Shown here: in pieces, positions 41,663-52,519 of the stretch
Numbering within the stretch: the first letter of the stretch is position 1
Layout: each line of letters opens with the position of its first letter
Assembly: GCA_037355855.1 (NCBI GenBank)
Contig: CM074761.1
Span: forward strand, 6,095,346-6,159,345
From: Pseudo-nitzschia pungens
Taxonomy: Eukaryota; Bacillariophyta; Bacillariophyceae; Bacillariales; Bacillariaceae
Reading direction: 5' to 3'
DNA: 64,000 nucleotides
Notes under the pieces: generated by a model
The model's database searches: none
The model's input: only the letters and a program-made list of their open reading frames with translations
What the model was told of the DNA's origin: nothing
Translations under genes and position numbers: made by a program

Positions 41663-42048
41663 TACTTCGAAGTATTACGGAGCGCTTTGTAAGATCGTCG
41701 TAGGTGGAATACCAGGTAGTAAGGTTAAGGCTTACAGATCTATCTTCCAATCAAGGAAGGTACGATTGCCGATCTATCTTCCGTATACGATACAACGAAA
41801 CGATACGGAAGGATACGATTGTGGATCTACGTGATTGCGGATCTATTTGCGGTACGACGACGGTACGGCGAATACGATTGGATCTATCCAGAGTGATACG
41901 ATTGCGGTGGACTAAGGGAGCAGACCAAGAAGAGGTAACAAAGCCAGTCCTGCAGGTGGCACTGATCCGCCACTGATCTATCCGGAGTACCAGAAGGAAC
42001 CAGATACGATTGGATCTATTTGCTGAGACAGATACGATTGGACGTCGA

Positions 42049-45000
42049 ATGGAAAATATACAACAATTAAGAGAAAGAGGCAGGCGACAACTCGCAGATG
42101 CACAAAGAAGAAGAGAAGAAAGAGAAGATAGAAGCAGAGAGAGGACCCAGAGAGATTTAGAAGAAGAGGAACTGAGTGTTGAAGACCCAAACGAGGAAGG
42201 TCTGGCAGCGGAGCTTGCGGCAGTGGATCAGCGGATCGGAGGAGCAGCAGCGGAACAACGAATTGGGGCAACAACAGTGGATCAGCGGAGGATCGGATTA
42301 GACGACGCATCGAGCAGCAGCAGCGACGACAGCAGCAGTGACGATTCCTCCGATTCAGAGGAGAGCAATTCATCGAGCGACAGTGATTCCAGTGATTCCA
42401 ACATGCCAGCATATACCAAGGTTCCGAAGTTGTCCAATGCGGGGGACGTCGATTTTGAAGGATGGTTTCGACAGTTCTTGGCCCACGCGAGCAGAAGCAA
42501 ATATGAGGAGTTTGTGAGTTCAAATCAACACCCAGACCTACCCAGTGATGGCTGCTTGGCATCCTATGCAACCATGACTCAAGAGCAGAGAAGGGCGATG
42601 AGGAAGCATACCAAAGCGATGAATGATTTGTGGACGGCATTCCAAAATAACAACACCGGATTTGCCATCATCGAGAAATCCAAGCTTGACAATGGAGTGT
42701 CCCAAGAACAGAACAAGGAGAATATAGCCAAGTGGCCCCGAGGAAGAGTTCACAGGATCTTTGAAGAGCTGTTCAAATTGTACAGGAGGACAGATACTTC
42801 AGATAGAATCCAGCTGGATAAGGACCGGAAGGCAATCAAAATGGGTGCTTTAGACCATCCCAAGGAGATATTTGAAAAGATATTCGGATTGATTCAGAAA
42901 TACCAGTACAAGACCATCCAACCCACAAACGAAGAGCTGTTTGCCACACTGTTACATGCAATCCCACAGTATTTGGTGATTACCATCACCACTCAGCTGA
43001 ATGAAATGAAGGAGCAGGGAGTCAGCGATTTCGATATTTGGGAACGCCTGGAGAAAACAGCAACAAACTTATACAATTCTGTGGTGATATTGAAAGGGAG
43101 AGGAGGCAGTGGTGTCAGAGACATGAGTTTAATTGGCGCTGACACGTTTTGCAGCCCAGTAAGCAACTCCAATCCCAGTGATGCAAGAGACCAGTGGACC
43201 AGTAAAATTGTGTGTTATTGGTGTCGAGGTGAGAATCACAAGGCCTTCCAGTGTCCAAGAAGACAGGCAGGATTACCCAAGATTCAAGCAAATGGCAATG
43301 GCAATTCAAACAACAATGGAGGCAACAGTGGAGGAAACAATGGAGGAAATGGAAGAAGGAATGGGAATGGGAACAGGAATGGCGGAGTGATGTGCAACAT
43401 CTGTGGAAAGCCACACCCAACTGAAAAGTGCTGGGAGGATGAACGCAATAAGGACAAACGCCCACGCAACTGGAAGTCAGCATTGAAACCAAGAGACATG
43501 CAGGGAGCTGCTGTGAGTGTGGACTACAACAGCGTACAATGTGATTTTATTTTAGCATCCATCATGCTATCTTCCATGCAGGGGCAGCAGTCACCTACAG
43601 CACTGCAATTATGGAGCACTCAGCAGTCAGGGGAAGATGCACCCAAAGGATTTGATCTACTTTATGATGACAATGTGTTTGTGTTCGACAGTGGAGCAAC
43701 GAGCCACAGCTCCAACAGCATGAGGGGCGCCATCAACCTCCATGAGAATTCAACAACCATTACAACGCAGAGTGGAAGTGTTGAGTCCTGCAAAGTTGGT
43801 GACCTATATTGTGAGAAATTGGATAACAAAGGCAAGTTTCAAAACCGGATGATGTTGAGCAATGTGAGTTTTAATCCAAAGTTTGCATTTAATTTGTTCT
43901 CAGCCAATGTTGCCATGGAAAGCGGATGGAGCGCTGAAGGCAGCAAAAGTACAGGATGGACCCTTAAGAAAGACAATATGGAGCTACGATTTGATATCAG
44001 AGTCCCTACGTTGACAAGCTGTGTGTGGGTTGGCTATTTCCGAAGAGTTGAAGACACCAACGAGATGACTGCAGCTGCTGTTCAGGCAGCCACAGGGCCA
44101 GGGGTGAAGATGAATATCAACCAAGCCCACCGACTTTTGGGGCATGCCAATGAAAAGAAGGTTCGAGCGACAGCCAAAGCACTGAAGTGGACCATCACTG
44201 AAGGGCCCTTGCGTCCCTGTGAAGACTGTGCCAAGGCCAAAGCCAAGCGCAAGGTATTCCCCAAAGCCAATGACCACCAAGTTGCAATGAAACCAGGGGG
44301 CAGAGTGTTCCTGGATATGGCATCAGTAAAGAAGCCTCAGGATGGATCCCCATTCATTGCCAAGCCCAATTTCCGAATGATTGTGGACGAGTACTCTGGA
44401 TGCAGATTTGTGCAATTCTTCCAGCACAAGGATGATATGGTGGAGCCTACATGTGAACTTTTTAACCATTGGAATACCAAGGGTCTGCTCGTTGAACGCA
44501 TCCGATGTGACCCTGGTGGTGAAAATGAAGCCCTCGAAGACCGAATGAAGTCAGTGGATTGGAAGATTCCAGCTGATTTTGAGTATACCTCTGTGGATAC
44601 CCCACAGCAAAACAGTGTTGCTGAGACTGCAATTTACACGACCGTATGTCGTGCCATGGCTCTATGCAGCCACGCTCATGTCCCACGTAAGTACAGATAC
44701 AGGATGTTTCCTCTCGCTGTGCACTGTGCAGTCCAAGTGGACAGGCTTGTTGTGACCAAGTCGCCCAATGGAGTTTGGGCCACCAAGCATGAGCATTTTT
44801 CGGGCAAGCTCCCAAACTATACACACCATCTCCGAGTGTTCGGTGAGGCAGGTGTCGTAAGAAGAAAGAGGAAGACCAGTCCCAAAACCAACTACAGGGG
44901 CAAGACCTACATGTTTGCTGGATATTGCCCTAACAAACCGGGTGATTGCTACCTAATGTATCACCCCGAGTCGAATACCATGACAGAAACCCGCGATGTT

Positions 45001-47409
45001 CTGTGGTTGAATCGACAATATTTTGCACCCAACTCACCACCTGAGCTACCCTTTGACTATTTTGAGTCTATGGATGGTAAATATGGTGCAATCCAACGCC
45101 CGATGGAACATGAGGGTCTCAATCGGTATGGCTCCAAGAAAGTCAGGAAAGTACAATTTCAAGCTGCAAGTGGGGGAAGTGAGCGTGTGCAAGTGCAATC
45201 CACATTGCATCCTGAATTTGAAGCATTTGAAGCCCTGGAAGCCTCCATGCGTGACAGTGATAGTGAGGATGATTTGGACATTGAGATGTATGAAGATGCC
45301 AACCAAGATGCAATTGAAGATTCGGATGATGAAGATGAAGATGAAGATGATGATGCTGAAGATGATGATGAAGAAGATGAAGATGATGATGCTGGAGATG
45401 ATGATGCAGAGGACGCAGAAGAGGCGGGAGACACCCCAGTCTCAATCCTCCGAACATCCAGATATGGCAGAGTGGTAAGAGACCCAAGGCATTCCAAGTC
45501 CAATGCCATGTATGAGTATGCCGGTTATGCATGTACATGGACCCCAGCAGAAGCCAAGTTTCACCAAGATATGAACCTTTTGAACGAACTGCATTTGCTC
45601 AATGTCTCACTACCAAGCAAGGATGCAGGACTCAATGAGCTCGCGCTTGTGGAGCTCTCGCTTGTCGGTGCAACCGGAACTGCATTTAAGAATACTGATG
45701 AGCTGAGAACTATGAACTACCAAGAGTCCATGGCAAGCCCTATGCGAGAGGCATTTGAGAAAGGTATTGATGCAGAGCATGACAAGATGGTGAAGTATGG
45801 AGTGTTTCAGGAAGTGGATGAAAGGGATGTTCCACCCGGAACCAAGTTGATGGATACTACATGGGCCAACAAGATGAAGCCAGATGGCACTGTGAGATGC
45901 CGGAATGCTGTGAGAGGATTCAAGCAAGTTGATGGCAAGCATTTTGATTCCCAGGACAAGTCAGCGCCAGTAGTAAGTGATATCACGATCAGACTGTGTA
46001 TGATCCTAATGGTGATGGCCAATTGGATGGCATATATTGTGGATGTTGAAGGCGCTTTCCTAAATGGGAGATTCCAGAATGGAGAGCAGATTTTCACCAA
46101 GGTTCCAGAGGGATATCAGAAGTATTACCCATCCTATGTGGTTCTCAAGCTGATGAAGACTTTGTATGGTACAGTCCAGGCTGCCATGCAGTTCTGGCGT
46201 GAGGCAAGGCAAGCCATGTCAGCGATGAAGATGGACAGGTGCAAAGCCGATCCGTGTCTGTTTTTCAAATGGATTGAAGGCAAGCTCCTCCTGATGTTGG
46301 TGTGGGTGGATGATTTTTGCATCATGGGTCCCGATGAGGAAGTGCTGAGGCACAAAGAGCAACTTAAGAAACTCTTTGAGTGTAAGGACGTTGGAGAAAT
46401 GGATGAGTATGTGGGTTGCCATGTTGAGCGTGATAAGAAGAAGAGGACCATGCGTTTGACACAACCCGTGAAGATCAAGCGATTTTCTGATGAGTTTCAG
46501 CTGGATGAGTGCAGAGGCAATCCTGTCACTCCAGCTGAACCTGGTTCTGTATTGAAGCAAGAGGGAGAAGGCCCGACAGACGCTGTACTGTCAAAGGAAG
46601 AGCAGACTACCTACAGGTCTGGTACAGCCATTCTCCTGCATATGATGAGATGGACCAGAATTGAGACCCAGAACGCTGTCAGAGAATTATCTAGATTCAT
46701 GACGACTGCAAGGAAGTCTCACATGAGGGCATTGAAGAGAGTAATGAAATATTGTGTTGGTACAGCCAAGAGAGGTTTGACATTGGCCCCATTTGGTAAG
46801 TGGGATGGTACCAAGGATTTTGTGTTTGAACTGATCGGAATGAGTGATTCAGAATATGCCAAAGATGAATCTAGACACAGTGTGAATGGCTGGAGCACCT
46901 GGCTGAATGGTGCAAATCTTTCAGCAAGATCCAGGATGATGCCAATTATAGCCCTGTCTGTTATGGAAGCAGAGCTGTACTCGGCAGTACAGTGTGTGCA
47001 GGATATGCTGTATGCCTGGCGTGTGATGATGTGCCTGGGGCTTGAGATTAAGCTCCCAATGGTATTGTATGTTGACAACAAAGGAGCGGTTGATTTCTGT
47101 AACAATTGGTCTGTTGCTGGAAGAACAAGACACATTGAAGTCAAACAATATTTTCTGAGAGAGCTGAAGGAGATGGGTTTGGTGAGAGTCAAGTGGAAAG
47201 AGGGTGATGACATGACGAGTGATATCTTCACCAAGAACCTACCAGGAGCGTTGTTTGAGAAGCATGGCTCCAAGTTTTATGGCAAGGATGAATATTATGA
47301 GAAGGCAAATGAATCCAAGCAACCAACCAGAGATATCAGTGGAGTATCTGTGCAGGCAAAGGAAGCCTGCGCTGAGTACACTGCTTTCTGGAGCAGTATG
47401 GTTGATTAG
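42049..47409 (+). CDS. Copia Gag-Pol polyprotein
   Basis: 1786 residues from the ATG at 42049 (MENIQQLRERG). The start of Gag is charged and Ser-rich. Two zinc knuckles follow: CYWCRGENHKAFQC (C389, C392, H397, C402) and CNICGKPHPTEKC. The protease motif is FDSGATSH (D547). The integrase has an HRLLGH...CEDC zinc module near residue 695-730, then FLDMAS, RCDPGGENE and QQNSVAET for the D, D and E residues. A very acidic Asp/Glu linker (about 1090-1140) separates integrase from RT. RT has YIVDVEGAFLNG and VWVDDFCIMG (D1421, D1422). RNase H shows GMSDSEYA, SVMEAELYS, YVDNKGAVDF and DIFTKNLPG. The frame is single and unbroken, so Gag and Pol are probably made as one polyprotein and cut by the protease. 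Confidence 0.95.
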   Translation: MENIQQLRERGRRQLADAQRRREEREDRSRERTQRDLEEEELSVEDPNEEGLAAELAAVDQRIGGAAAEQRIGATTVDQRRIGLDDASSSSSDDSSSDDSSDSEESNSSSDSDSSDSNMPAYTKVPKLSNAGDVDFEGWFRQFLAHASRSKYEEFVSSNQHPDLPSDGCLASYATMTQEQRRAMRKHTKAMNDLWTAFQNNNTGFAIIEKSKLDNGVSQEQNKENIAKWPRGRVHRIFEELFKLYRRTDTSDRIQLDKDRKAIKMGALDHPKEIFEKIFGLIQKYQYKTIQPTNEELFATLLHAIPQYLVITITTQLNEMKEQGVSDFDIWERLEKTATNLYNSVVILKGRGGSGVRDMSLIGADTFCSPVSNSNPSDARDQWTSKIVCYWCRGENHKAFQCPRRQAGLPKIQANGNGNSNNNGGNSGGNNGGNGRRNGNGNRNGGVMCNICGKPHPTEKCWEDERNKDKRPRNWKSALKPRDMQGAAVSVDYNSVQCDFILASIMLSSMQGQQSPTALQLWSTQQSGEDAPKGFDLLYDDNVFVFDSGATSHSSNSMRGAINLHENSTTITTQSGSVESCKVGDLYCEKLDNKGKFQNRMMLSNVSFNPKFAFNLFSANVAMESGWSAEGSKSTGWTLKKDNMELRFDIRVPTLTSCVWVGYFRRVEDTNEMTAAAVQAATGPGVKMNINQAHRLLGHANEKKVRATAKALKWTITEGPLRPCEDCAKAKAKRKVFPKANDHQVAMKPGGRVFLDMASVKKPQDGSPFIAKPNFRMIVDEYSGCRFVQFFQHKDDMVEPTCELFNHWNTKGLLVERIRCDPGGENEALEDRMKSVDWKIPADFEYTSVDTPQQNSVAETAIYTTVCRAMALCSHAHVPRKYRYRMFPLAVHCAVQVDRLVVTKSPNGVWATKHEHFSGKLPNYTHHLRVFGEAGVVRRKRKTSPKTNYRGKTYMFAGYCPNKPGDCYLMYHPESNTMTETRDVLWLNRQYFAPNSPPELPFDYFESMDGKYGAIQRPMEHEGLNRYGSKKVRKVQFQAASGGSERVQVQSTLHPEFEAFEALEASMRDSDSEDDLDIEMYEDANQDAIEDSDDEDEDEDDDAEDDDEEDEDDDAGDDDAEDAEEAGDTPVSILRTSRYGRVVRDPRHSKSNAMYEYAGYACTWTPAEAKFHQDMNLLNELHLLNVSLPSKDAGLNELALVELSLVGATGTAFKNTDELRTMNYQESMASPMREAFEKGIDAEHDKMVKYGVFQEVDERDVPPGTKLMDTTWANKMKPDGTVRCRNAVRGFKQVDGKHFDSQDKSAPVVSDITIRLCMILMVMANWMAYIVDVEGAFLNGRFQNGEQIFTKVPEGYQKYYPSYVVLKLMKTLYGTVQAAMQFWREARQAMSAMKMDRCKADPCLFFKWIEGKLLLMLVWVDDFCIMGPDEEVLRHKEQLKKLFECKDVGEMDEYVGCHVERDKKKRTMRLTQPVKIKRFSDEFQLDECRGNPVTPAEPGSVLKQEGEGPTDAVLSKEEQTTYRSGTAILLHMMRWTRIETQNAVRELSRFMTTARKSHMRALKRVMKYCVGTAKRGLTLAPFGKWDGTKDFVFELIGMSDSEYAKDESRHSVNGWSTWLNGANLSARSRMMPIIALSVMEAELYSAVQCVQDMLYAWRVMMCLGLEIKLPMVLYVDNKGAVDFCNNWSVAGRTRHIEVKQYFLRELKEMGLVRVKWKEGDDMTSDIFTKNLPGALFEKHGSKFYGKDEYYEKANESKQPTRDISGVSVQAKEACAEYTAFWSSMVD

Positions 47410-47435
47410 GCAAGTAAGTTCCAAGCAGGGGAGTG

Positions 47436-47834
47436 TGTTTGGACGTGACCTCCAGTCGTGCTTGAAACAGTGACTTGCCCGATTCAAACAAAGTGAAAAT
47501 TACCTCGTACCGGTCCGATCATTCCCAAGAACTAAAAATAAAAGGTTAAGTACCGAATCTACAAGAGCTTAAGTACAATCCTACAGGAGCCAGTACACAA
47601 ATGTATGAGGGCTTGGAATGAATGGACCGGGAGAGAGAAACAGATAAATAACACGAGAATGCATGTAAGAAAATGAGAAACAACACGAGAATGCGTGTGA
47701 CCGAGAAACAAAATTAAGTAAATTAGAAAATTAGAGCGGATTCATTTCTGCTCACAAAATTAAAGTAAGCCAAAGTTACAAAACAATCTCACGCCCAGTA
47801 TAAAGTCTACACGATCGTACGAGCCCTCCAAACA
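47436..47834 (+). repeat. 3' LTR
   Basis: 399 bp, one base shorter than the 5' LTR (CTACACGATCG against CTACACTGATCG), otherwise the same by eye. Confidence 0.95.
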
Positions 47835-48640
47835 TGCTGCTGTCTGTATTGCCGTTGCTGTCCACGTTAGTGTTGCTCCTGTCGCTGTTGCTGTTTGCGG
47901 CGTTTGCGGCATTCTTTCTTGTGGCATTTGCGGCATTTGCTGCTGTTTGCTTTGTTGTTTTGATTAGCGTTTCAATCGGTGTTTTGACCAGCGTTGTTGT
48001 TTGCAGCGTTCCAAAGAATCAAAGAATCGTTCGATATTGCCAAGCAATACAGCACGAAATTGAAAATTGAACGTACTACTAGGAAGAACAAAATGAACAG
48101 CAGAAGCCAGGAGAGGTGCAATGTGGTCGATGCTACTCACTCAAATTGGACGTGGTTTGCAAAGAAGCCTTCATTTTAATTACAACAAGCCATCGACGTT
48201 TTGTGTTTTTCTTTGCGGCGTTTGCTGCGTTCACCGCTGTGTTTCTTTCGTTCGTTGCAGCAGTGTTGTTGCTGGTGTTCCTGCGGTTTGTTTCGCCACG
48301 ACGGCTTCGATCCATGTTCAAAACGCCAAACATGGTGCCGTTTAAGCAGAAGAGAAGAGAGGTGCAAAGCTCTGCGTTACACTCACAAAGAATAGCTTTG
48401 GATTGGAAAGAATCGTTTATTTTAATTACAAGTATGGATCGTCGGACTTGTGTTTTTTTTTTCATATCCCTGAGTGCTGCTGTCTTAAGGTTCATGAGGT
48501 TCGTGTCTTAGAGTTTTTTGATGTCTTAAAGTTTTTTGATCGTGGGGGAAAGGGGAACCACGTCATGTACGGATGGAATGGCAGACGATGGCAGACGGTG
48601 TGAATGTTGTGAATGTTCGTTTTCACGATGTGTATTTGTG
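47835..48640. other. End of GTTGCTG tract and a diverged duplication
   Basis: To about 48000 the low-complexity tract continues. From 48100 to 48500 two related segments repeat (both contain GGTGCAA, TTTTAATTACAA and a CGTTTGCTGC or GTGCTGCTGTC end). No gene recognised. Confidence 0.5.
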
Positions 48641-49417
48641 AAAACGTGATCTTTTGTTGCGGTAAGATCTCTTTCTCTCCAAATAAAAAAAAACTTGAAA
48701 AAAACGGAGGACCTACCGTACTACGTAGTACTACGTACGACGTAGGAAGTATTTCGTAAGCCCAGTAGTAATCTTACCGTACAAAGAATTTGATGCCGGT
48801 CATCGGGTGATGGGCCATGAGAATAAATAATGTAAAAATCATTAAATAATGCCGTAACTGCACACTCCTCTGCTTGTTTATGGTGCGTATTTTCATAAAA
48901 AATTGAAGCTATGAGAGGGCAACTGTAATTATCGTATGATTCACAAGTAGATGCAAGAATAGCACAGCGTTAAGAAAGGTAGAGAATTACCAGAAAGCTA
49001 TCATACTAGTCTTGCAGAAATGATCAAATTATTTATTTTTTGGAGAAGAAAACAACAAAAATACTCAATTTTCTTGGGGACAAACATCATCAAATTTTAT
49101 AGTGAAGCTTGGTTCTCCAGAATTTATTTTAATTGAAATCGATCCAGGAAGAAGTATTAAAAATCATATCTTCATTTAAGAGACTTTAATTTTGGGAGAT
49201 CAAGATAGCGACTTCAGCGTATAAAAAATGAATTTTTATAAGAAAAGCAAGGGGGTGACTTTAAACAAGCTTCAATTTTGAGTTAATTTGGGTTTTATTC
49301 TTCTTGCTCTTCTTTTAGCAGATCATATAAATCCTTTAAAGCAGATTTCTTTTGCGCTTCGTTTAAATATTACTACTACGTATTTGCGTTCCAACTAATG
49401 ATCTGGAATTAAACCAT
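48641..49417. other. AT-rich intergenic DNA
   Basis: Notably AT-rich compared with flanks. On the minus strand near 49296-49366 a short frame ends NEAQKKSALKDLYDLLKEEQ and stops; it has the look of a protein C-terminus, but I cannot name it. It adjoins the dihydrolipoamide dehydrogenase relic. Confidence 0.4.
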
Positions 49418-49620
49418 GATTAAAAATCCTAAAATAAAACAAGCATCTGCCCCGATAATATGTGCTCCAAGCACCCTATCTGTTTTGGCACATGCAATTA
49501 GTTTTACCATTCCATCAGTATTGCCAACGCTTCCAGCACGGCTATTCACAAGGAGTGGGAATTTACCAAAAAAATTTCTGGATGCATCATGTGCTAAGGC
49601 AGATATTCCTTCTGTTTTTT
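49418..49620 (-). pseudogene. Dihydrolipoamide dehydrogenase C-terminal fragment
   Basis: The minus strand encodes FGKFPLLVNSRAGSVGNTDG directly followed by MVKLIACAKTDRVLGAHIIG. This matches the dimerisation domain of dihydrolipoamide dehydrogenase (E3 of the pyruvate and 2-oxoglutarate dehydrogenase complexes). Only about 45-65 residues remain; the flavin and disulfide parts are missing and the frame ends soon after HIIGADAC. The DNA is much more AT-rich than the intact genes in this window. It could be a decayed nuclear copy or DNA from a bacterial or organellar source. I judge it non-functional. Confidence 0.7.
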
Positions 49621-49822
49621 GACATTTTATGTTGAAGCTTTCTGATTTTGGTGGTTTTTTAGATATTGTATCAGATTTTATTGAGTTGTGTCTTGAGTTG
49701 TGTCTTGAGTTGTGTTGTGATTCAAGCTACAACAATTGCAATGGCATGAAGAATATGTTGATTTTACAATAAAAGCGTGAAGTGTCGTACCGGTACGTGT
49801 GTGTAGTGGTACTAGTAGTATA
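49621..49822. other. Spacer with TGTGTCTTGAGT repeats
   Basis: Three copies of TTGAGTTGTGTC around 49682-49715, then simple TAGTAGTA sequence. No gene. Confidence 0.5.
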
Positions 49823-50346
49823 GTTTACTTCCTCCGGTCCAAAATAACTGACCACCTAGCACATACAAGGTTGACTTTTGATCAATTTTGAACCAATTTC
49901 AACCGTTATTTTTGAACAGAACTCTCCTCAACTACGTCCTTATGCCTGGTTAGACACTAATTAGATCAGTGGTATTGATCTACCTTTCATTGCGACTTGA
50001 ACAGGGACTGTCCTGCCCTGCAACTGTGATTTCACCGCATGAAAGGGTTCCACCTTCCGGCATTTGAACCTCTAGGAAGGTTCTCTCAAAAGCTGAGACA
50101 CCAAGAAACTTTTGTCTAGCAATAGGTGATAGAAACAGGAAGAGAGTTCTTGTTCCTTCACAAAGAGACCCATTTTATAGCCCAGGTGGTGTGTTTCATT
50201 TGCATTGCTTCAGTCTAAAGGGGACCCAACGTACGCTAAGGGGACCCAACATACGCTAAAAACGAGTTTTGGCAGTTTTTTTTGATTGTGCATTCCATGG
50301 AGTTTTTTTTGTGCAATTATTTTGGACTGGAAGAAGAAGTAAAGGT
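49823..50346. mobile_element. MITE-like element with TA target duplication
   Basis: The left end GTTTACTTCCTCCGGTCCAA (continuing AATAA) is an imperfect inverted match to the right end (TTATTTTGGACTGGAAGAAG AAGTAAA at about 50318-50343). TA borders both sides (49821-49822 and 50347-50348). About 520 bp, no coding capacity. The ends resemble the CTCCGTCCCAAAATAA ends of plant Stowaway-type MITEs, suggesting a mariner-like transposase acting in trans. Confidence 0.65.
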
Positions 50347-52519
50347 TAGTCATTAGTCATAGTCTCATCACGCGCCATGTGGCAGTTTTGTTGTCAGCAC
50401 GGCACTGATTTTAAAATCAAGATTTTTTGGCCCAGTACGTACCATCCTACGTAAGTAGAGATGTCCACCATGGTGCTACTGTATGGAGGATGCCATGGTG
50501 ATTCCTCTGTTGTCACCTTCTTACTGTTTGCCAGCACCTCATGTGCTGGTTTTCTCATTGTAGTACTCTTATTGTCAACCAAACTCTAGCAACCCAAGAA
50601 TACAGTAGCATGGAGTTACAGCAGGGTGTACTACTAGGATGCTGTAGCCACAAGAAAGCTAAGAGGCTCCTAGTAGTACACTACAGAGTATTATGCTACT
50701 GCTGCAGGGTACAGTCTGTGAAGATATCCAACATGCTCTGGAGGATGCTAGTAAGTATAATGCTGGGTCCCTATGTATAGTAGATCTGTACCAGATCTAC
50801 ATACCTCTGCCTCCAATTGCTGTCTACAGTGTGCTAGTAAGAGACTGTTTGCTGAGCAATAGGAGGCTCACTAGCAACAGGCTTACTACTACTAGCCGTG
50901 AAGATATCCAGGATGGTATGGACTGCTGTGCTAAGACACCTGTGTAGGGAATTCTACTGGGGCTACAGGTATCAGCCTCCAGTAATTGTCTACAAGGTGC
51001 TAGGCTGTATGCTGAACGCTTAGAAACATGTCTAATAACTGTCACGCGACCCAACGCGACCTATTTTCAAAAAAAGCATGCCTAAATTATGCCACGCGCA
51101 ACCTTAACCTTTATTTTCGCGAGGTTTCTTCAAAGTTTTTCTCAACCCCCCCCACCTCGCGACAAAAATACTATGCTACCATACCATGCTACCCTATTAT
51201 GCTACCGTCGGGGTATGGTCATCATGTACGATTTGTACTATAACCGGACGCCTGACCCAGACAGTGACTTAGCGCGCGCTGTAGCGCTGTATTCCTGTAC
51301 GTCTAATAACTGATTTTCGACCATTTTAACAGGCTTAGCAACAGGCTTAGCAACAGGCTTAGCAACAGGCTTAGCAACAGGCTCAGCAACAGGCTCAGCA
51401 ACAGGCTCAGCAACAGGCTTAGCAACAGACCTATCCTGTTTGGTATGGGTGCTAGCAGAATTTACTAGGGTTGTCCCGTACGATTTGTACCGGTTCTTGT
51501 ACGTACCCCGAGTATAGCACCGCAATACTGTAGCTAAATGGTACAAGGTTAGGGTTGCTAATGCTACGAAATACTGGAGATGCTAACCTACCATGATACC
51601 ATGCTAAGATACTATGCTACCGCCGGGGTCGGGTCATTGGTGTATAATATGTACTATGACCGGACACCTGACCCAGACAGTTACCCAACGCGCTAGCACA
51701 CCTTTGAATCTAATTAATAAGCGGAGCAACAGGCTTAGCAACAAGGCTTAGCAACAGACCTATCCTGCTTGGTATGGGTGCTAACAAGAAGTTACTAGGG
51801 TCCTCGCATACGATTTGTACCAATCGTACGTACCCCGAGTATAGCACCTCCTGTAATGGTGTAGCTAAATGCTACAGGGTTAGGGTTGCTAAAGCTACGA
51901 AATACTGGAGATGCTAACCTACCATGATACCATGCTAAGATACTATGCTACCGCTGGGGTCGGGTCATTGGTGTATAATATGTACTATGACCGGATACCT
52001 GACCCAGACAGTTACCCAACGCTGAATCTAGTAATTAATAAGCGGAGCTACGCTACGCTACTCCGTACACTACGCTACTCCGTACGCTACCCGTATAATA
52101 CAGTACTGGAGCTACAGAGCTCTATTATCTACGAGTTATCGGAACGCTGTCACGATACGATACAGAGCTGAGCTGCGCTCATCCCCTGTAGCGCTGTAGC
52201 GCTGTATCCCCTGTAGCGCTGTATCCCCTGTAGCACACCCTGTAGCGCTGTATCCCCTGCAGCGCTGCAGCGCTGTATCCCCTGTAGCGCTGTATCCCCT
52301 GCAGCGCTGTATCTGCCGTACACCAAAATACAGTCACGAGTACACGCGGGACTGGATTAAGGATAAGGATAAAAACAATCAGCGAGCCTATAGTAGAATC
52401 GCCGATCCAAAGAGCTCTTAGAACTGTAGCAGATAGACTAACCACTAGAGCTCACAATTTGCACATCACTACTACTTTCTAATCACTAGTAGACACGGGG
52501 TATGGCATGATTTTAAAAT
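50347..52519. other. Intergenic satellites and degenerate repeats
   Basis: No gene recognised. Contents: a GTAGTACTC/CAGCACC-type stretch (50460-50950); an 11-12 bp tandem of AGCAACAGGCTT (51331-51430); a block ATACTATGCTACCG...GACCGGACACCTGACCCAG present three times (about 51168-51270, 51607-51690, 51942-52015); and a 17-bp tandem CTGTAGCGCTGTATCCC (52183-52315). Confidence 0.7.
52183..52315. repeat. 17-bp tandem repeat CTGTAGCGCTGTATCCC
   Basis: About seven to eight imperfect units; TAGCGCTG/CAGCGCTG makes each unit partly palindromic. Confidence 0.85.

Larger units (their letters stand above)
41263..47834 (+). mobile_element. Complete copia LTR retrotransposon
   Basis: LTRs 41263-41662 (400 bp) and 47436-47834 (399 bp) appear to differ by a single-base indel. 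They start TG and end CA and are flanked by the 5-bp duplication TGCTG (41258-41262 and 47835-47839). A purine-rich AGCAGGGGAGTG precedes the 3' LTR. One uninterrupted gag-pol frame lies between. Near-identical LTRs and an intact frame suggest a recent, possibly still active element. Its RNase H end and LTR match the partial element at the right edge of the window. Confidence 0.95.
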
